This document shows, in pieces, positions 8,395 to 16,770 of a DNA stretch of 64,000 nt. Position 1 is the first letter of the stretch. Every line of letters begins with the position of its first letter. The stretch is from Sciscionella sediminilitoris (GTDB lineage: Bacteria > Actinomycetota > Actinomycetes > Mycobacteriales > Pseudonocardiaceae): NCBI RefSeq assembly GCF_000737195.2, contig NZ_JALM01000003.1, positions 1 to 64,000 on the forward strand, in the 5' to 3' direction. The position numbers were made by a program, and so were the translations under genes. Under the pieces are notes generated by a model. The model was not told the origin of the DNA and searched no databases. It worked only from the letters and a program-made list of their open reading frames with translations.

Positions 8395-9377
8395 AACTGA
8401 CACTGGAAACCGAACGCGAACAGTTCGCCGAGAGCATCACCGCCCTGCTCGACGCGGCCCGCGTCCCGGAAGCGGCGCGCGCCTGGGCGGCGGGGGACCA
8501 CGCTCCGGGGCGCACGATCCTGTCCGGGCTGGCCGAGCTCGGGGTCACCGGGCTCGCCGTCCCCGAGGAGCACGGTGGCCTCGGTGCGGAGGGACCGGAT
8601 CTGGTCACCGCGTTCCGGGTGCTCGGGGAACACGCGGTGCCCGGCCCGCTCGTGGAGAGCATCGCCTTCGTTCCCGCGCTGTTCGCCGAACTCTCCGAGG
8701 TGGACGACTGCGCGAAATGGCTGCCGGAACTGGCTTCCGGGTCCGCGCTGGCCAGTGTGCGGTCCCTGCCGCTGACCCCGTACGCCCTGGACGCCGACCT
8801 CGCCTCGGTGCTCGCGGTGCTCGAGGGCGAGCGGTTGTGCTTCGGCACTCCCGCCGCGACCCTCGGCTCGGTGGATCCGACCCGGCGGCTGTTCGAGGTG
8901 GATCCCGAGGCGGGCGTCCGCGCGGAGGGGCCAGCGGTGCGCGCGGCCGGGGCGCGCGCCTTCGAACTCGGCGCGCTCGCCTGCGCCGCCCAGTTACTCG
9001 GCCTCGGCACGGGCGCGCTGCGCATGGCGGTCGAGTACGCCAAGGCGCGCACCCAGTTCGGCCGCCCGATCGGCAGCTTCCAGGCGGTGAAACACCAGCT
9101 CGCCGAGGCGCACATCGGGCTGGAGCTGGCCCGTCCACTGGTACACGGCGCCGCGATCACCCTTTCGTCCTGGGATGTATCCGCCGCGAAACGCGCCTGC
9201 GCGCGGGCGGCGGACCGGGCCGGGCGGGCGGCACTGCAGGTGCACGGCGCGATCGGCTACACCAGCGAGCACGAGCTTTCCCTGTGGCTGACCAAGATCC
9301 GCGCGGCGTGCGCGGCCTGGGGCGGGAACGCCTTCCACCGGGACCGGGTGCTGCACGGAACACGGGAGGAGCCGTGA
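8391..9377 (+). CDS. fadE32: Acyl-CoA dehydrogenase FadE32
   Basis: A 328-residue, degenerate acyl-CoA dehydrogenase close in length to Rv3563. It keeps GLAVPEEHGGLG near the N-terminus and the FGRPIGSFQAVKHQLAE helix, but has no EPxAGSD-type loop. That is typical of the partner subunit in alpha2beta2 steroid acyl-CoA dehydrogenases, which rely on another chain for part of the FAD site. It overlaps fadE31 and fadE33 by 4 bases each (ATGA, GTGA). The subunit role is inferred from family knowledge. Confidence 0.83.
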   Translation: MKLTLETEREQFAESITALLDAARVPEAARAWAAGDHAPGRTILSGLAELGVTGLAVPEEHGGLGAEGPDLVTAFRVLGEHAVPGPLVESIAFVPALFAELSEVDDCAKWLPELASGSALASVRSLPLTPYALDADLASVLAVLEGERLCFGTPAATLGSVDPTRRLFEVDPEAGVRAEGPAVRAAGARAFELGALACAAQLLGLGTGALRMAVEYAKARTQFGRPIGSFQAVKHQLAEAHIGLELARPLVHGAAITLSSWDVSAAKRACARAADRAGRAALQVHGAIGYTSEHELSLWLTKIRAACAAWGGNAFHRDRVLHGTREEP

Positions 9378-10420
9378 TCTCGACGAGCAACGCGGGGTTC
9401 CCGACCAGCGAGCAGCGCGCCCTCGCCGAGAGCGTGCGCGCCCTGCTCGCGGCGGGGAACCCGGATCCGTGGCCACGGCTGTGCGCGGAGATCGGGGTCG
9501 CCGCGCTGGAGATCCCCGAGGAATACGGCGGTTTCGGCGCGGGCGTCGCCGAAACCCAGGTGGTGCTCGAGGAACTGGGCAGGGTGCTCGCACCCGGCCC
9601 GATGCTCGGTTCGGTGGTGCTCGCCGGGCAGGCATTGCTCGCCAGCCGGGACGAGGCGGCCTGCGCCCGCCTGCTGCCGGACATCGCCTCCGGGGAGAGC
9701 ACGGCCGCGCTCGCGTGGACCGGAGTCGAGGGCGACTGGGCGGCACCGGCACTGCGCGCCGAGGACGGCTACCTTTCCGGGACCGCGCACTACGTGCTGG
9801 ACGGCGCGGCGGCGGACATCCTGTTGGCGTTCGCCGAAACCGGGGACGGGATCGGGCTGTTCGAGCTCGGTGAGGGCGCGGATGTGCGCGCGGTGGCCAC
9901 CCTCGATCCCGGGCGGCCGCTGGCGCGGGTGACGGCGGACCGGGTCCCTGCCACGCGGATCGGCGGCGAACTGGGCGATGCGCTCGGCCCACTGCGGGAC
10001 CGCGCCTGCCTCGCGCTGGGCGCCGAATCGCTCGGGGCCGCGGCACACTGTCTCGAACAGACCATCGCCTACTGCGGACAGCGGGTGCAGTTCGGCCGCC
10101 CGATCGGGAGTTTTCAGGCGATCAAGCACCGGCTCGCGGACGCGCACGTGCAACTCGAAGCGGCCCGCTCGGCCTGCTGCGCCGCCGCGGCCGAACCCGG
10201 CCCGGAGCGGTCGGCGATCGCCCGGATCCAGAGCAGCGAGGCCTTCTCCGCGATCGCCGCGGAGATGATCCAGCTGCACGGCGGGATCGCGATCACCGCG
10301 GAGCACGAGGCGCACCACTATTTCAAGCGGGCGCACGGATCCGCGGTGCTGTTCGGGTCGCCGCGGGCACAGCTGGCCAGGCTCGGCGCGAACTGGCTCA
10401 GCGAACCAGTGCCGACCTGA
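9374..10420 (+). CDS. fadE33: Acyl-CoA dehydrogenase FadE33
   Basis: A 348-residue acyl-CoA dehydrogenase beginning with GTG at 9374 (VISTSNAGFPTSEQRALAE), overlapping the fadE32 stop as GTGA. A much longer in-frame extension back to 8384 lies wholly inside fadE32 and is not coding. It contains LEIPEEYGGFG and FGRPIGSFQAIKHRLAD and is related to FadE32. By synteny it is Rv3564/FadE33. Last gene of the rightward HIP operon; its 3' end overlaps the convergent phosphatase gene by 23 bases. Confidence 0.82.
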   Translation: MISTSNAGFPTSEQRALAESVRALLAAGNPDPWPRLCAEIGVAALEIPEEYGGFGAGVAETQVVLEELGRVLAPGPMLGSVVLAGQALLASRDEAACARLLPDIASGESTAALAWTGVEGDWAAPALRAEDGYLSGTAHYVLDGAAADILLAFAETGDGIGLFELGEGADVRAVATLDPGRPLARVTADRVPATRIGGELGDALGPLRDRACLALGAESLGAAAHCLEQTIAYCGQRVQFGRPIGSFQAIKHRLADAHVQLEAARSACCAAAAEPGPERSAIARIQSSEAFSAIAAEMIQLHGGIAITAEHEAHHYFKRAHGSAVLFGSPRAQLARLGANWLSEPVPT

Positions 10421-11141
10421 GCTGGTCCAGCTGTTCCTCGCGGACACCGAGACCGGTGAGGAATCCGGTCACCGAACCGTGCAGTTCGGTGATACCGCGC
10501 AGGAACACGAGCATGGTCTCGTGTTTCGCGTGCAGCATGGCGGGCGGCAGCGTGGCGAACGCGGGCGGGGTGTCGTCCTCGTTCCCCGCGGCGAGCGAGG
10601 CCACCCAGCGCGCGGTGGCCTGCTCGCTGAGCGCGTAGTCCGCCGCGATCACCTCTTCGGAGACGCCGAGAACGGCGAGCAGCAGCGCGGCCAGCACCCC
10701 GGTCCGGTCCTTGCCCGCCGCGCAGTGGAACACCGCGGGCAGCCGCTCCGGTGCGGTGAGTTCGGTGAACGCCGCGCCCAGCGCGGTCGCCCCGGTGCGC
10801 GTGGTGTCCAGGTAGTGCTCGGCGGCGAAGGCCGGATCGGCGCGCTCGAGCTCGGTCGCGGACCACACCGGCGGTTCCGGGCGCAGCGGCAGCACCCGGC
10901 GGCGCCCGCGCCAGTTCTCCGGCGGAGTCCACGGCCTGCGCAGCGTCTCCTCCTCGGCGCGCAGATCGAGCACCGTCCGGATGCCGAGCGCGGCGAACCC
11001 GTCCCGCCCGCGCGCGGTGAGCCGGTGCAGGCCATCGGAGCGGTAGAGCAGTCCGGTGGCGAGGGTGCCGCCACCGGATGTGCGATAGCCGCCGAGATCA
11101 CGGAAATTGAAGCAGCCCTCCAGTTCGAGAAACCTGGTCAC
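10398..11141 (-). CDS. Tyrosine phosphatase-family protein (PtpB-like, HCxxGxxR)
   Basis: A 247-residue protein opening with FNFRDLGGYR, the signature of the Y_phosphatase3 (MPtpB-type) family. The phosphate loop VFHCAAGKDRTGVL carries Cys140 and Arg146. The GTG start overlaps the kynureninase stop (GTGA). Substrates of such enzymes include phosphotyrosine and phosphoinositides; the role here is unknown. It is the last gene of an operon with tryptophan 2,3-dioxygenase and kynureninase, the slot where a kynurenine formamidase might be expected. Convergent overlap with fadE33 (23 bases). Confidence 0.83.
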   Translation of the reverse strand: MTRFLELEGCFNFRDLGGYRTSGGGTLATGLLYRSDGLHRLTARGRDGFAALGIRTVLDLRAEEETLRRPWTPPENWRGRRRVLPLRPEPPVWSATELERADPAFAAEHYLDTTRTGATALGAAFTELTAPERLPAVFHCAAGKDRTGVLAALLLAVLGVSEEVIAADYALSEQATARWVASLAAGNEDDTPPAFATLPPAMLHAKHETMLVFLRGITELHGSVTGFLTGLGVREEQLDQLRSALVR

Positions 11142-12349
11142 GTCAGCTCTCCGATCCGGGCCAGCCCGTCCCACAGTTCGGCGAATCCGGTGGAAAGCGG
11201 CGCGGGGCCGAGCCGGATTCCGTCCGGATGCCGGAAATCCACGATCACCCCGTGCTCGATGAACCGTTGCGCGAGCTCGGCCCCGCGCTCGTGTTCCAGG
11301 GTCACGTGCCCGCCGCGCAGCGCGTCCTTCTCCGGGCTGGCGAGCCGAAAACCCAAGGGCCGCAACCATTCCCGCTGGGCTTCCAGGATCATCCCGGTCA
11401 GTGCCAGCGATTTCGCCCTGATCGCCGCGATGCCCGCCTCCGCGGTGAGCCCGGCACCGGCGGCGACCCCGGCGAGCGCGAGCACCGAAGGGGTACCGGA
11501 CAGCGCTCGGCGGATCCCGGGCGCCGGGCGGTAATCCCGCTCCATCGCGAACACATCCGCGGCGCCGATCCATCCGGTGATCGGCTGGGTGAACTCCTCG
11601 AGCAGCCCGGCGCGGGCGTAGAGGAAAGCGGGCGCGCCCGGTCCGGCGTTGAGGAACTTGTAGGTGCATCCGACGGCGAAATCGGTGCCGCTGTCCTCGA
11701 GCCGGACCGGGATCGCGCCGGCACTGTGGCACAGGTCCCACACGGTGAGCGCACCCGCCGCGTGCGCGAGCTCGTTGATCGCGGCCATGTCCGCGATGAA
11801 GGCGGAGCGGTAGGCGATGTGCGAGAGAGTGACCAGCGCGGTCCGCTCGCTCACCACCTCGCGCAGCAGTTCGACGGTAACCCCGCCGTCCCGCTCGGGT
11901 TCGACGCAGCGCACGGTCAGGCCGAGTTCGGCGGCGACCGCGTCCACCAGATAGCGGTCGGTCGGGAAGTTGTCGGCATCGGTGACGATCTCGGTGCGCC
12001 CGGGCCGCAGCGCGAGCGCCCCGCGCAGCACCTTGTACAGGCACACGCTCGTGGAGTCGGCGAGGATCGTCTGCCCGTTCCCGGCGCCGAGGCAGGATTG
12101 CGCGATCAGGTCACCGAGGACCTGCGGCAGTTCCAGCCAGCCCTCGCTCCAGGAGCGGATCATCCGGGTGCCCCACTGGGCGAACACGAGCTCCCGCAGC
12201 CGTTCCCATACCTCGCGCGGTGGCCTGCCGAGCGAGTTCCCGTCCAGATAGGCGATCACCTGCTCGTCCTCGACCGGAAGGAAACGGTCCCGGAACCGGC
12301 CCAGTTCGTCCGCGCGGTCGGCCGCGACGGCCTGTTCCCTGGTGATCAC
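11138..12349 (-). CDS. kynU: Kynureninase
   Basis: A 403-residue fold-type I PLP enzyme. The N-terminal YLDGNSLGRPP, the DADNFPTDRY segment (about 124-133), DLCHSAGAIPV, and the PLP lysine Lys231 in GCTYKFLNAGPG are all characteristic of kynureninase, which splits kynurenine to anthranilate and alanine. GTG at 12349 overlaps the dioxygenase stop (GTGA); the in-frame extension to 12901 lies inside that gene. It acts after tryptophan dioxygenase, but no recognised formamidase is next to it. Confidence 0.9.
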   Translation of the reverse strand: MITREQAVAADRADELGRFRDRFLPVEDEQVIAYLDGNSLGRPPREVWERLRELVFAQWGTRMIRSWSEGWLELPQVLGDLIAQSCLGAGNGQTILADSTSVCLYKVLRGALALRPGRTEIVTDADNFPTDRYLVDAVAAELGLTVRCVEPERDGGVTVELLREVVSERTALVTLSHIAYRSAFIADMAAINELAHAAGALTVWDLCHSAGAIPVRLEDSGTDFAVGCTYKFLNAGPGAPAFLYARAGLLEEFTQPITGWIGAADVFAMERDYRPAPGIRRALSGTPSVLALAGVAAGAGLTAEAGIAAIRAKSLALTGMILEAQREWLRPLGFRLASPEKDALRGGHVTLEHERGAELAQRFIEHGVIVDFRHPDGIRLGPAPLSTGFAELWDGLARIGELT

Positions 12350-13161
12350 GAGTGCGCCAGTTCCGTTCGCACGGCGAGGATTTCCGGGAAGAACCGGGAA
12401 TCGAGCGCGGCACGCAGGAATTCCACCCCGGAGGAGCCGCCGGTGCCCCGGTTGCTCCCGATGATCCGTTCCACCGCCTTCATGTGCCGGAACCGCCACA
12501 GCTGGAAGGATTCCTCCAGATCCACCAGCTCCTCGCAGGTCTCCCACAGCTGCCAGTGCTCGTGCGGGCCGCGGTAGATCCCGGCGAACAGCGCGGTGAT
12601 CCCGGCGTGCTCGGTGTGCGGGGCGCGCACATCCCGGTCCAGCACCTCGGCGGGAACCGGATGACCGGCCCGGGCCAGGTAGCGCAGGAACTCGTCGTAG
12701 AGGCTCGGCTCCTCCAGCGCGGTGCGCAGCAGCGCTTGCCCTTCCGGGTCCTCGTCGAACACGGGAAGCAGTTCGGCGTTCTTGTTGCCCAGCATGAACT
12801 CCACCACCCGGTACTGGGCCGACTGGAAGCCCGAGGACTGCTTGAGCACGTGGCGGAACGCGATGAATTCGTCCGGGGTCAGGGTTTCCAGCACGGCCCA
12901 CTGCTCGAACAGCTGGTGCTGCACGTGTTTGACCCGCGCGATCGCCTTGAGCGCGGCACGCAGATCATCGCCGCGCAGCCGCGCGCATGCCCAGCGCAGC
13001 TCGTGGATGATCAGCTTGAACCACAGCTCGGATGTGTGGTGCTGCACGATGAACAGCAGCTCATCGTGCAGCTCCGGATCGGTGCGCGGGCGCTGCGCGG
13101 ACAGCAGCAGGTCCAGGCGCAGATACTGGGCGTAGGTCAGTTCCTCGTTCTCGGTTCGCAC
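12346..13161 (-). CDS. kynA: Tryptophan 2,3-dioxygenase
   Basis: A 271-residue heme dioxygenase. FIVQHHTSELWFKL holds the active-site His41 that contacts tryptophan, RFRHMKAVERIIG holds the proximal heme ligand His226, and the GTGGSSG substrate loop follows. It opens tryptophan to N-formylkynurenine. I chose the GTG at 13161 because AGGAGG is 7 bases upstream; the GTG at 13167 sits too close to that site. It lies 16 bases after the rhamnonate dehydratase gene and overlaps kynU. Confidence 0.92.
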   Translation of the reverse strand: MRTENEELTYAQYLRLDLLLSAQRPRTDPELHDELLFIVQHHTSELWFKLIIHELRWACARLRGDDLRAALKAIARVKHVQHQLFEQWAVLETLTPDEFIAFRHVLKQSSGFQSAQYRVVEFMLGNKNAELLPVFDEDPEGQALLRTALEEPSLYDEFLRYLARAGHPVPAEVLDRDVRAPHTEHAGITALFAGIYRGPHEHWQLWETCEELVDLEESFQLWRFRHMKAVERIIGSNRGTGGSSGVEFLRAALDSRFFPEILAVRTELAHS

Positions 13162-13177
13162 GAGCACTCCTCCTGGA

Positions 13178-14356
13178 CTATCCGTGGGTGTACGGCCGCT
13201 CCAGCGCGCATTCCGGGTTCAGCTCTACTCCGAATCCGGGGGTCTCGTCCAGGGAAAGGGTTCCGTTCTCCGGCACCGGTTCGCCGAGCAGCAGCGGATG
13301 GAACATCGGCACCACCTCGCTCGCCCGCGGGTGCATCATCAGGAACTCGGAGAACGGGCTGTGCTGCCTGGTGATCGCGAAATGGTACGAGTACACGCTC
13401 GAACCGTGCGGTACCACGAGCACTCCCGCGCTCTCCGCGAGCACGGAGATCCGCAGCAGTTCGGTGAGCCCGCCGCACCAGCCGACATCCGGCTGGATGA
13501 TGTCGCAGCAGCGCATCTCCAGCAGCATCCGGAAACCCCAGCGGGTGGCCTCGTGTTCCCCGGTGGTCAGCAGCATTCCCTTGGGCATCCGGGTGCGCAG
13601 CTCGGCATAGCCCCAGTAGTCGTCGGGGATCAGCGGTTCCTCCAGCCAGCGCAGCCCCACCTCGTGCAGCGCGCCCGCGAGCCGGGTCGCGTAGTCCACG
13701 TCGAGTGCCATCCAGCAGTCGGCCATCAGCCAGAAATCCGCGTCCACCACATCGCGCATGGCGCGGAACTGTTCCACGGTCTCGGCGAGCCCGGCCGCCC
13801 CGTCGGCGGGCGCGTTGTGCACCGGCATCTTCCCGCCGAGAAACCCCATGCCCTCCGCGAGATCCGGGCGCGCCCCGGTCGCGTAGAAGGGCTGGCGATC
13901 CCGCACGGCCCCGCCGAGCATCGCGTACACCGGCTCCCCGCGCAGCTTGCCGAGCAGGTCCCAGAGCGCGAGGTCTATCGCGCTGATCGCGTTGAGGACA
14001 AGGCCTTTGCGACCGTAGAACAGGCTCGCCGAGTACATCTGGTCCCAGATGCGTTCCAGTTCGTGCGCGGGCGCGCCCTCCAGGAAGCGGGCGAGATGGC
14101 GCTCCACGATGAACGCGCCCGGTTCCCCCGCGGTGGTCACGCCGAACCCGATCGTCCCGTCGTCCGCCTCGACCTCGACGACCAGGGTGCCGAGCACATT
14201 GAGCCCGAAGGACCGGCGGCTCTCCCGGTAGGCCGGGTACTTCGACATCGGCGTGGCGATCCGGTCGTCGATCCAGTGCCCGCCCTGCTGGTCGTGGTAG
14301 TCCGCGCCGCCGCCGCGGACCGTGTACGCCCGCACCTCGCGAACCGTCCGTGCCAT
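13178..14356 (-). CDS. rhmD: L-rhamnonate dehydratase (enolase superfamily)
   Basis: A 392-residue enolase-superfamily acid-sugar dehydratase. The N-terminus RGGGADYHDQQGGHWIDD and YGRKGLVLNAISAIDLALWD are typical of L-rhamnonate dehydratase. Metal ligands are visible at about Asp213, Glu239 and Glu267, and the catalytic Asp290/His317 pair in IQPDVGWCGG and VVPHGSS. It would convert L-rhamnonate to 2-keto-3-deoxy-L-rhamnonate. ATG with GAGGAGG 9 bases upstream. It heads an operon continuing into tryptophan catabolism genes, an odd pairing; no other rhamnose gene adjoins it. Confidence 0.87.
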   Translation of the reverse strand: MARTVREVRAYTVRGGGADYHDQQGGHWIDDRIATPMSKYPAYRESRRSFGLNVLGTLVVEVEADDGTIGFGVTTAGEPGAFIVERHLARFLEGAPAHELERIWDQMYSASLFYGRKGLVLNAISAIDLALWDLLGKLRGEPVYAMLGGAVRDRQPFYATGARPDLAEGMGFLGGKMPVHNAPADGAAGLAETVEQFRAMRDVVDADFWLMADCWMALDVDYATRLAGALHEVGLRWLEEPLIPDDYWGYAELRTRMPKGMLLTTGEHEATRWGFRMLLEMRCCDIIQPDVGWCGGLTELLRISVLAESAGVLVVPHGSSVYSYHFAITRQHSPFSEFLMMHPRASEVVPMFHPLLLGEPVPENGTLSLDETPGFGVELNPECALERPYTHG

Positions 14357-14434
14357 CACCGGTGACCTCCTCGTCATCAGCGTGCCTGTGACATCCCTGT
14401 CCCCGGGCATCCTATCCAGCTATCCCTGCCCGGC

Positions 14435-14640
14435 GTGGAGATCGAACCGGCCGCGGTGTGCGCCCGGTTCCGCGCCGGGCTGCGCCGTCCGAGCGCCGGA
14501 CTCGCACCCGGATACACGCAGGCGAACCTGGTCGTGGCGCCCGCCGTTCGCGATCACCCACGCCCCGGGGCACATGTTCGTCACCGATGTCCCCGAACAT
14601 CACTACGCCGACCGAGCGGGTGCGATCCTGGTCCGGTGCA
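14435..14640 (+). pseudogene. Deletion remnant of a DUF1445 (YcsI/D-glutamate cyclase family) gene
   Basis: From GTG 14435 the frame reads EPAAVCARFRAG, then SAGLAPGYTQANLVV, which matches the start of DUF1445 proteins. One base out of phase, from about 14538, the sequence reads RPPFAITHAPGHMFVTDVP, which matches the extreme C-terminus of the same family. Intact members have about 260 residues, so roughly 200 central codons are missing and the two ends are joined out of frame. This is therefore a decayed gene. The nucleotidyltransferase start lies at its tail. Confidence 0.8.
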
Positions 14641-15331
14641 CGAGGAACTGGATCCGGTCAGGGCGGCGCGCGATCTGGCGCGCCACCGCTTCGGCGCGGC
14701 GCAGCTGGTGATCGTGGGCGGCAGCGTCCTCACCCCACGCAGGACGGCGACCTCCGATCTGGACATGCTGGTGGTCACCGCGCCCCGCGAGCGGGCGACC
14801 CACCACGCGCTGCACTGGCAGGGCTGGCCGGTGGAAGTGCTCGAACACGACGAGCGAACCCTGTCCGCCGCCTGCGCGGACCAGCTCGCCCGCCGCTGGC
14901 CCGGGGTTCCCCGGTTGATCGCCGAGGGAGTGATCCTCGCCGACCGCCGGGATCTAGGTTCGCGCCTGCAGGAGGAGATGCGCGGCAGGCTCGCCGCAGG
15001 TCCCGCCGCGGCGACCGGGGCCGAACTCGCGGCGCACCGCTTCGAACTGACCGATCTGCTCGACGATCTCACCGGCAGTGCCGACCCGGCCGAGACCGCG
15101 TTCATCTCGGCCCGGCTGCTCACCAAGACCGCGCAACTCGCCCTGCTCGAGGGGCGGCACTGGCAGGGAACCGGGAAATGGCTGCTGCGTGAGCTGCGCG
15201 AGCACGATCCCCGCCTCGCCGAGGAGCTCAGCGCCGCACTCGCCGATCCGGTGGCACTGCGCGCGCTCGCGAACCAGGTGCTCGACCGGGCAGGCGGGCC
15301 GCTACGGGAGGGCTACCAGACGGCGCTGTAG
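14636..15331 (+). CDS. Nucleotidyltransferase-domain protein
   Basis: A 231-residue protein with a minimal nucleotidyltransferase signature: GGS (28-30) followed by SDLDMLV (Ser40, Asp41, Asp43) near the N-terminus, then an alpha-helical region. The GTG at 14636 is a reasonable start; a longer in-frame reading to 14435 is the DUF1445 remnant. The fold occurs in aminoglycoside adenylyltransferases and MNT toxin/antitoxin enzymes, but the short first motif and long helical tail do not allow assignment. No HEPN partner is adjacent. It converges on the acyl-CoA ligase gene with a 5-base gap. Confidence 0.7.
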   Translation: MHEELDPVRAARDLARHRFGAAQLVIVGGSVLTPRRTATSDLDMLVVTAPRERATHHALHWQGWPVEVLEHDERTLSAACADQLARRWPGVPRLIAEGVILADRRDLGSRLQEEMRGRLAAGPAAATGAELAAHRFELTDLLDDLTGSADPAETAFISARLLTKTAQLALLEGRHWQGTGKWLLRELREHDPRLAEELSAALADPVALRALANQVLDRAGGPLREGYQTAL

Positions 15332-15336
15332 CCCGC

Positions 15337-16761
15337 TCACATCCGCGCGGCGCGCAGGGCGGCGCGGCGTACCTTTCCGGTGTCGTCCCGCAGTGGCTCG
15401 GTGACCAGTTCGAAGGTCCGCGGCCGTTTGTGCGCGGAGAGCCGTGGTTCCAGGTGCGCGGCGAGTTCGGACTCGGTCACCCCGGCCGCTTCGACGATGG
15501 CGTGCACCCGGCTGCCGAGGTCACCGTCCGGCAGTCCGATCACCGCGCAGGACAGGGCACCGGGATGCTCGAGGATGGCGTTCTCCACCTCGGCCGGATA
15601 GACGTTCACCCCGCCGACCAGGATCATGTCGGTGAGCCGGTCGTGCAGATAGAGGTACCCGTCCTCGTCGAATTCGCCGACGTCCCCGAGTGAGGCCCAG
15701 CCCTGTAGTTCCTTGGCCTCGGCGCCGATGTAGCGGTAGGAGGCGGGCTCGCCAGGGGTGACCCTGGTGTACACCTCCCCCGGGGTGCGCGGCGTCGTCA
15801 CCCGCGCGCCCTCCTCGTCGAACAGGGCCAGCTCACCCCAGGTCTGGGCACCGACCGAACCGGGATGCTCGAGCCACTCGGTGCCCGAGATCGTGCAGCC
15901 CGCTTGCGCCTCGGTGCCCGCGTAGAGCTCCCAGATCCGCTCCGGGCCGAGCCAGTCGATCCAGGCCCGTTTGGTGGCCGGTGGGCACGGCGCGGCGACA
16001 TGCCACACCATGCGCAGCGAGGACAGGTCGTAGCCGGTGCGCACGGACCGGGAAAGCGCCTCGATCCTGCGCATCATGGTCGGCACCAGGTACAGCCAGC
16101 TGATCGCGTTCGGGGCGACCGCGGCGAGGGTGGCCTCCGGATCGAACCGTTCGAGCATGGTCACCGTGCCGCCGCCGAACAGGGCATAGCTGGCCACGCA
16201 CAGCGGCGCGTTGTGGTGCAGCGGGGCGGGCAGCAGCAACCGCTCCCCCGGCTCGATGCCCCACACCAGGGCGTCGAGTCCGCGGTAGACCGCCTCGCGA
16301 CCGGCGAGGATGATCTTCGGCCGTCCGGTGGACCCGCCGGAGGTCGGCGCCTTCCAGGACGGGGCGATCACCTCGGGCAGATCCGCATCGGAATACCCGG
16401 AGAGCTCGTCGACCGCGGCGGTTCCCTCGAGGACCGCGCCCGGATCGGCGAGCTCCAGGATCTCCCGGCGCTCCTGCTCGGCCAGCCGTGCCGAGAGCGG
16501 TTGCGGGATGGCGCCGGCCTTGTAGCAGGCGAACAGTGCCACGATCGCCGCGCAGGAGTTCGGCAGCAGCAGCGACACGATCCACCCCGGTGCCACCCCG
16601 CGCTCACGCAGTCCGTGCGCCACCCGGTTGCTCGCCAGATGCAACTGCGACCAGGTCAGTTCCTCGTTCCCACAGCGCACGGCCACCTGATCCGGGCGAT
16701 CGGTGGCGTAGGCCTTCGGGATCGAGCACAGCGGGAATCCGTCCTCGGGCAGGAAAGTCAT
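15337..16761 (-). CDS. AMP-dependent acyl-CoA ligase (bile-acid/steroid-CoA ligase-like)
   Basis: A 474-residue ANL-superfamily ligase with the ATP loop TSGGSTGRPK (about 140-149), YAGTEAQAG, LVGGVNVYPAEVE and the A10 lysine in DDTGKVRRAAL close to the C-terminus. The GGSTG form of the loop recalls bile-acid-CoA ligases, but the substrate is not determined. ATG with AGGAGAAGG upstream. It follows the FAD oxidase by 9 bases in one operon. Confidence 0.78.
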   Translation of the reverse strand: MTFLPEDGFPLCSIPKAYATDRPDQVAVRCGNEELTWSQLHLASNRVAHGLRERGVAPGWIVSLLLPNSCAAIVALFACYKAGAIPQPLSARLAEQERREILELADPGAVLEGTAAVDELSGYSDADLPEVIAPSWKAPTSGGSTGRPKIILAGREAVYRGLDALVWGIEPGERLLLPAPLHHNAPLCVASYALFGGGTVTMLERFDPEATLAAVAPNAISWLYLVPTMMRRIEALSRSVRTGYDLSSLRMVWHVAAPCPPATKRAWIDWLGPERIWELYAGTEAQAGCTISGTEWLEHPGSVGAQTWGELALFDEEGARVTTPRTPGEVYTRVTPGEPASYRYIGAEAKELQGWASLGDVGEFDEDGYLYLHDRLTDMILVGGVNVYPAEVENAILEHPGALSCAVIGLPDGDLGSRVHAIVEAAGVTESELAAHLEPRLSAHKRPRTFELVTEPLRDDTGKVRRAALRAARM

Positions 16762-16770
16762 GCCTTCTCC

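Noticed and set aside
8384-9373. In-frame extension of fadE33 giving a 678-residue protein
   Set aside because: The added 330 residues are Arg/Gly-rich and lie out of phase inside fadE32; the GTGA overlap at 9374 gives the right start.
11142-12044. In-frame extension of the phosphatase to 548 residues
   Set aside because: Lies inside kynureninase in a wrong phase; no domain before the GTG at 11141.
14636-15331. Nucleotidyltransferase as part of a MNT/HEPN toxin-antitoxin pair
   Set aside because: No HEPN gene is adjacent on either side, and the protein is longer than typical MNT antitoxins.
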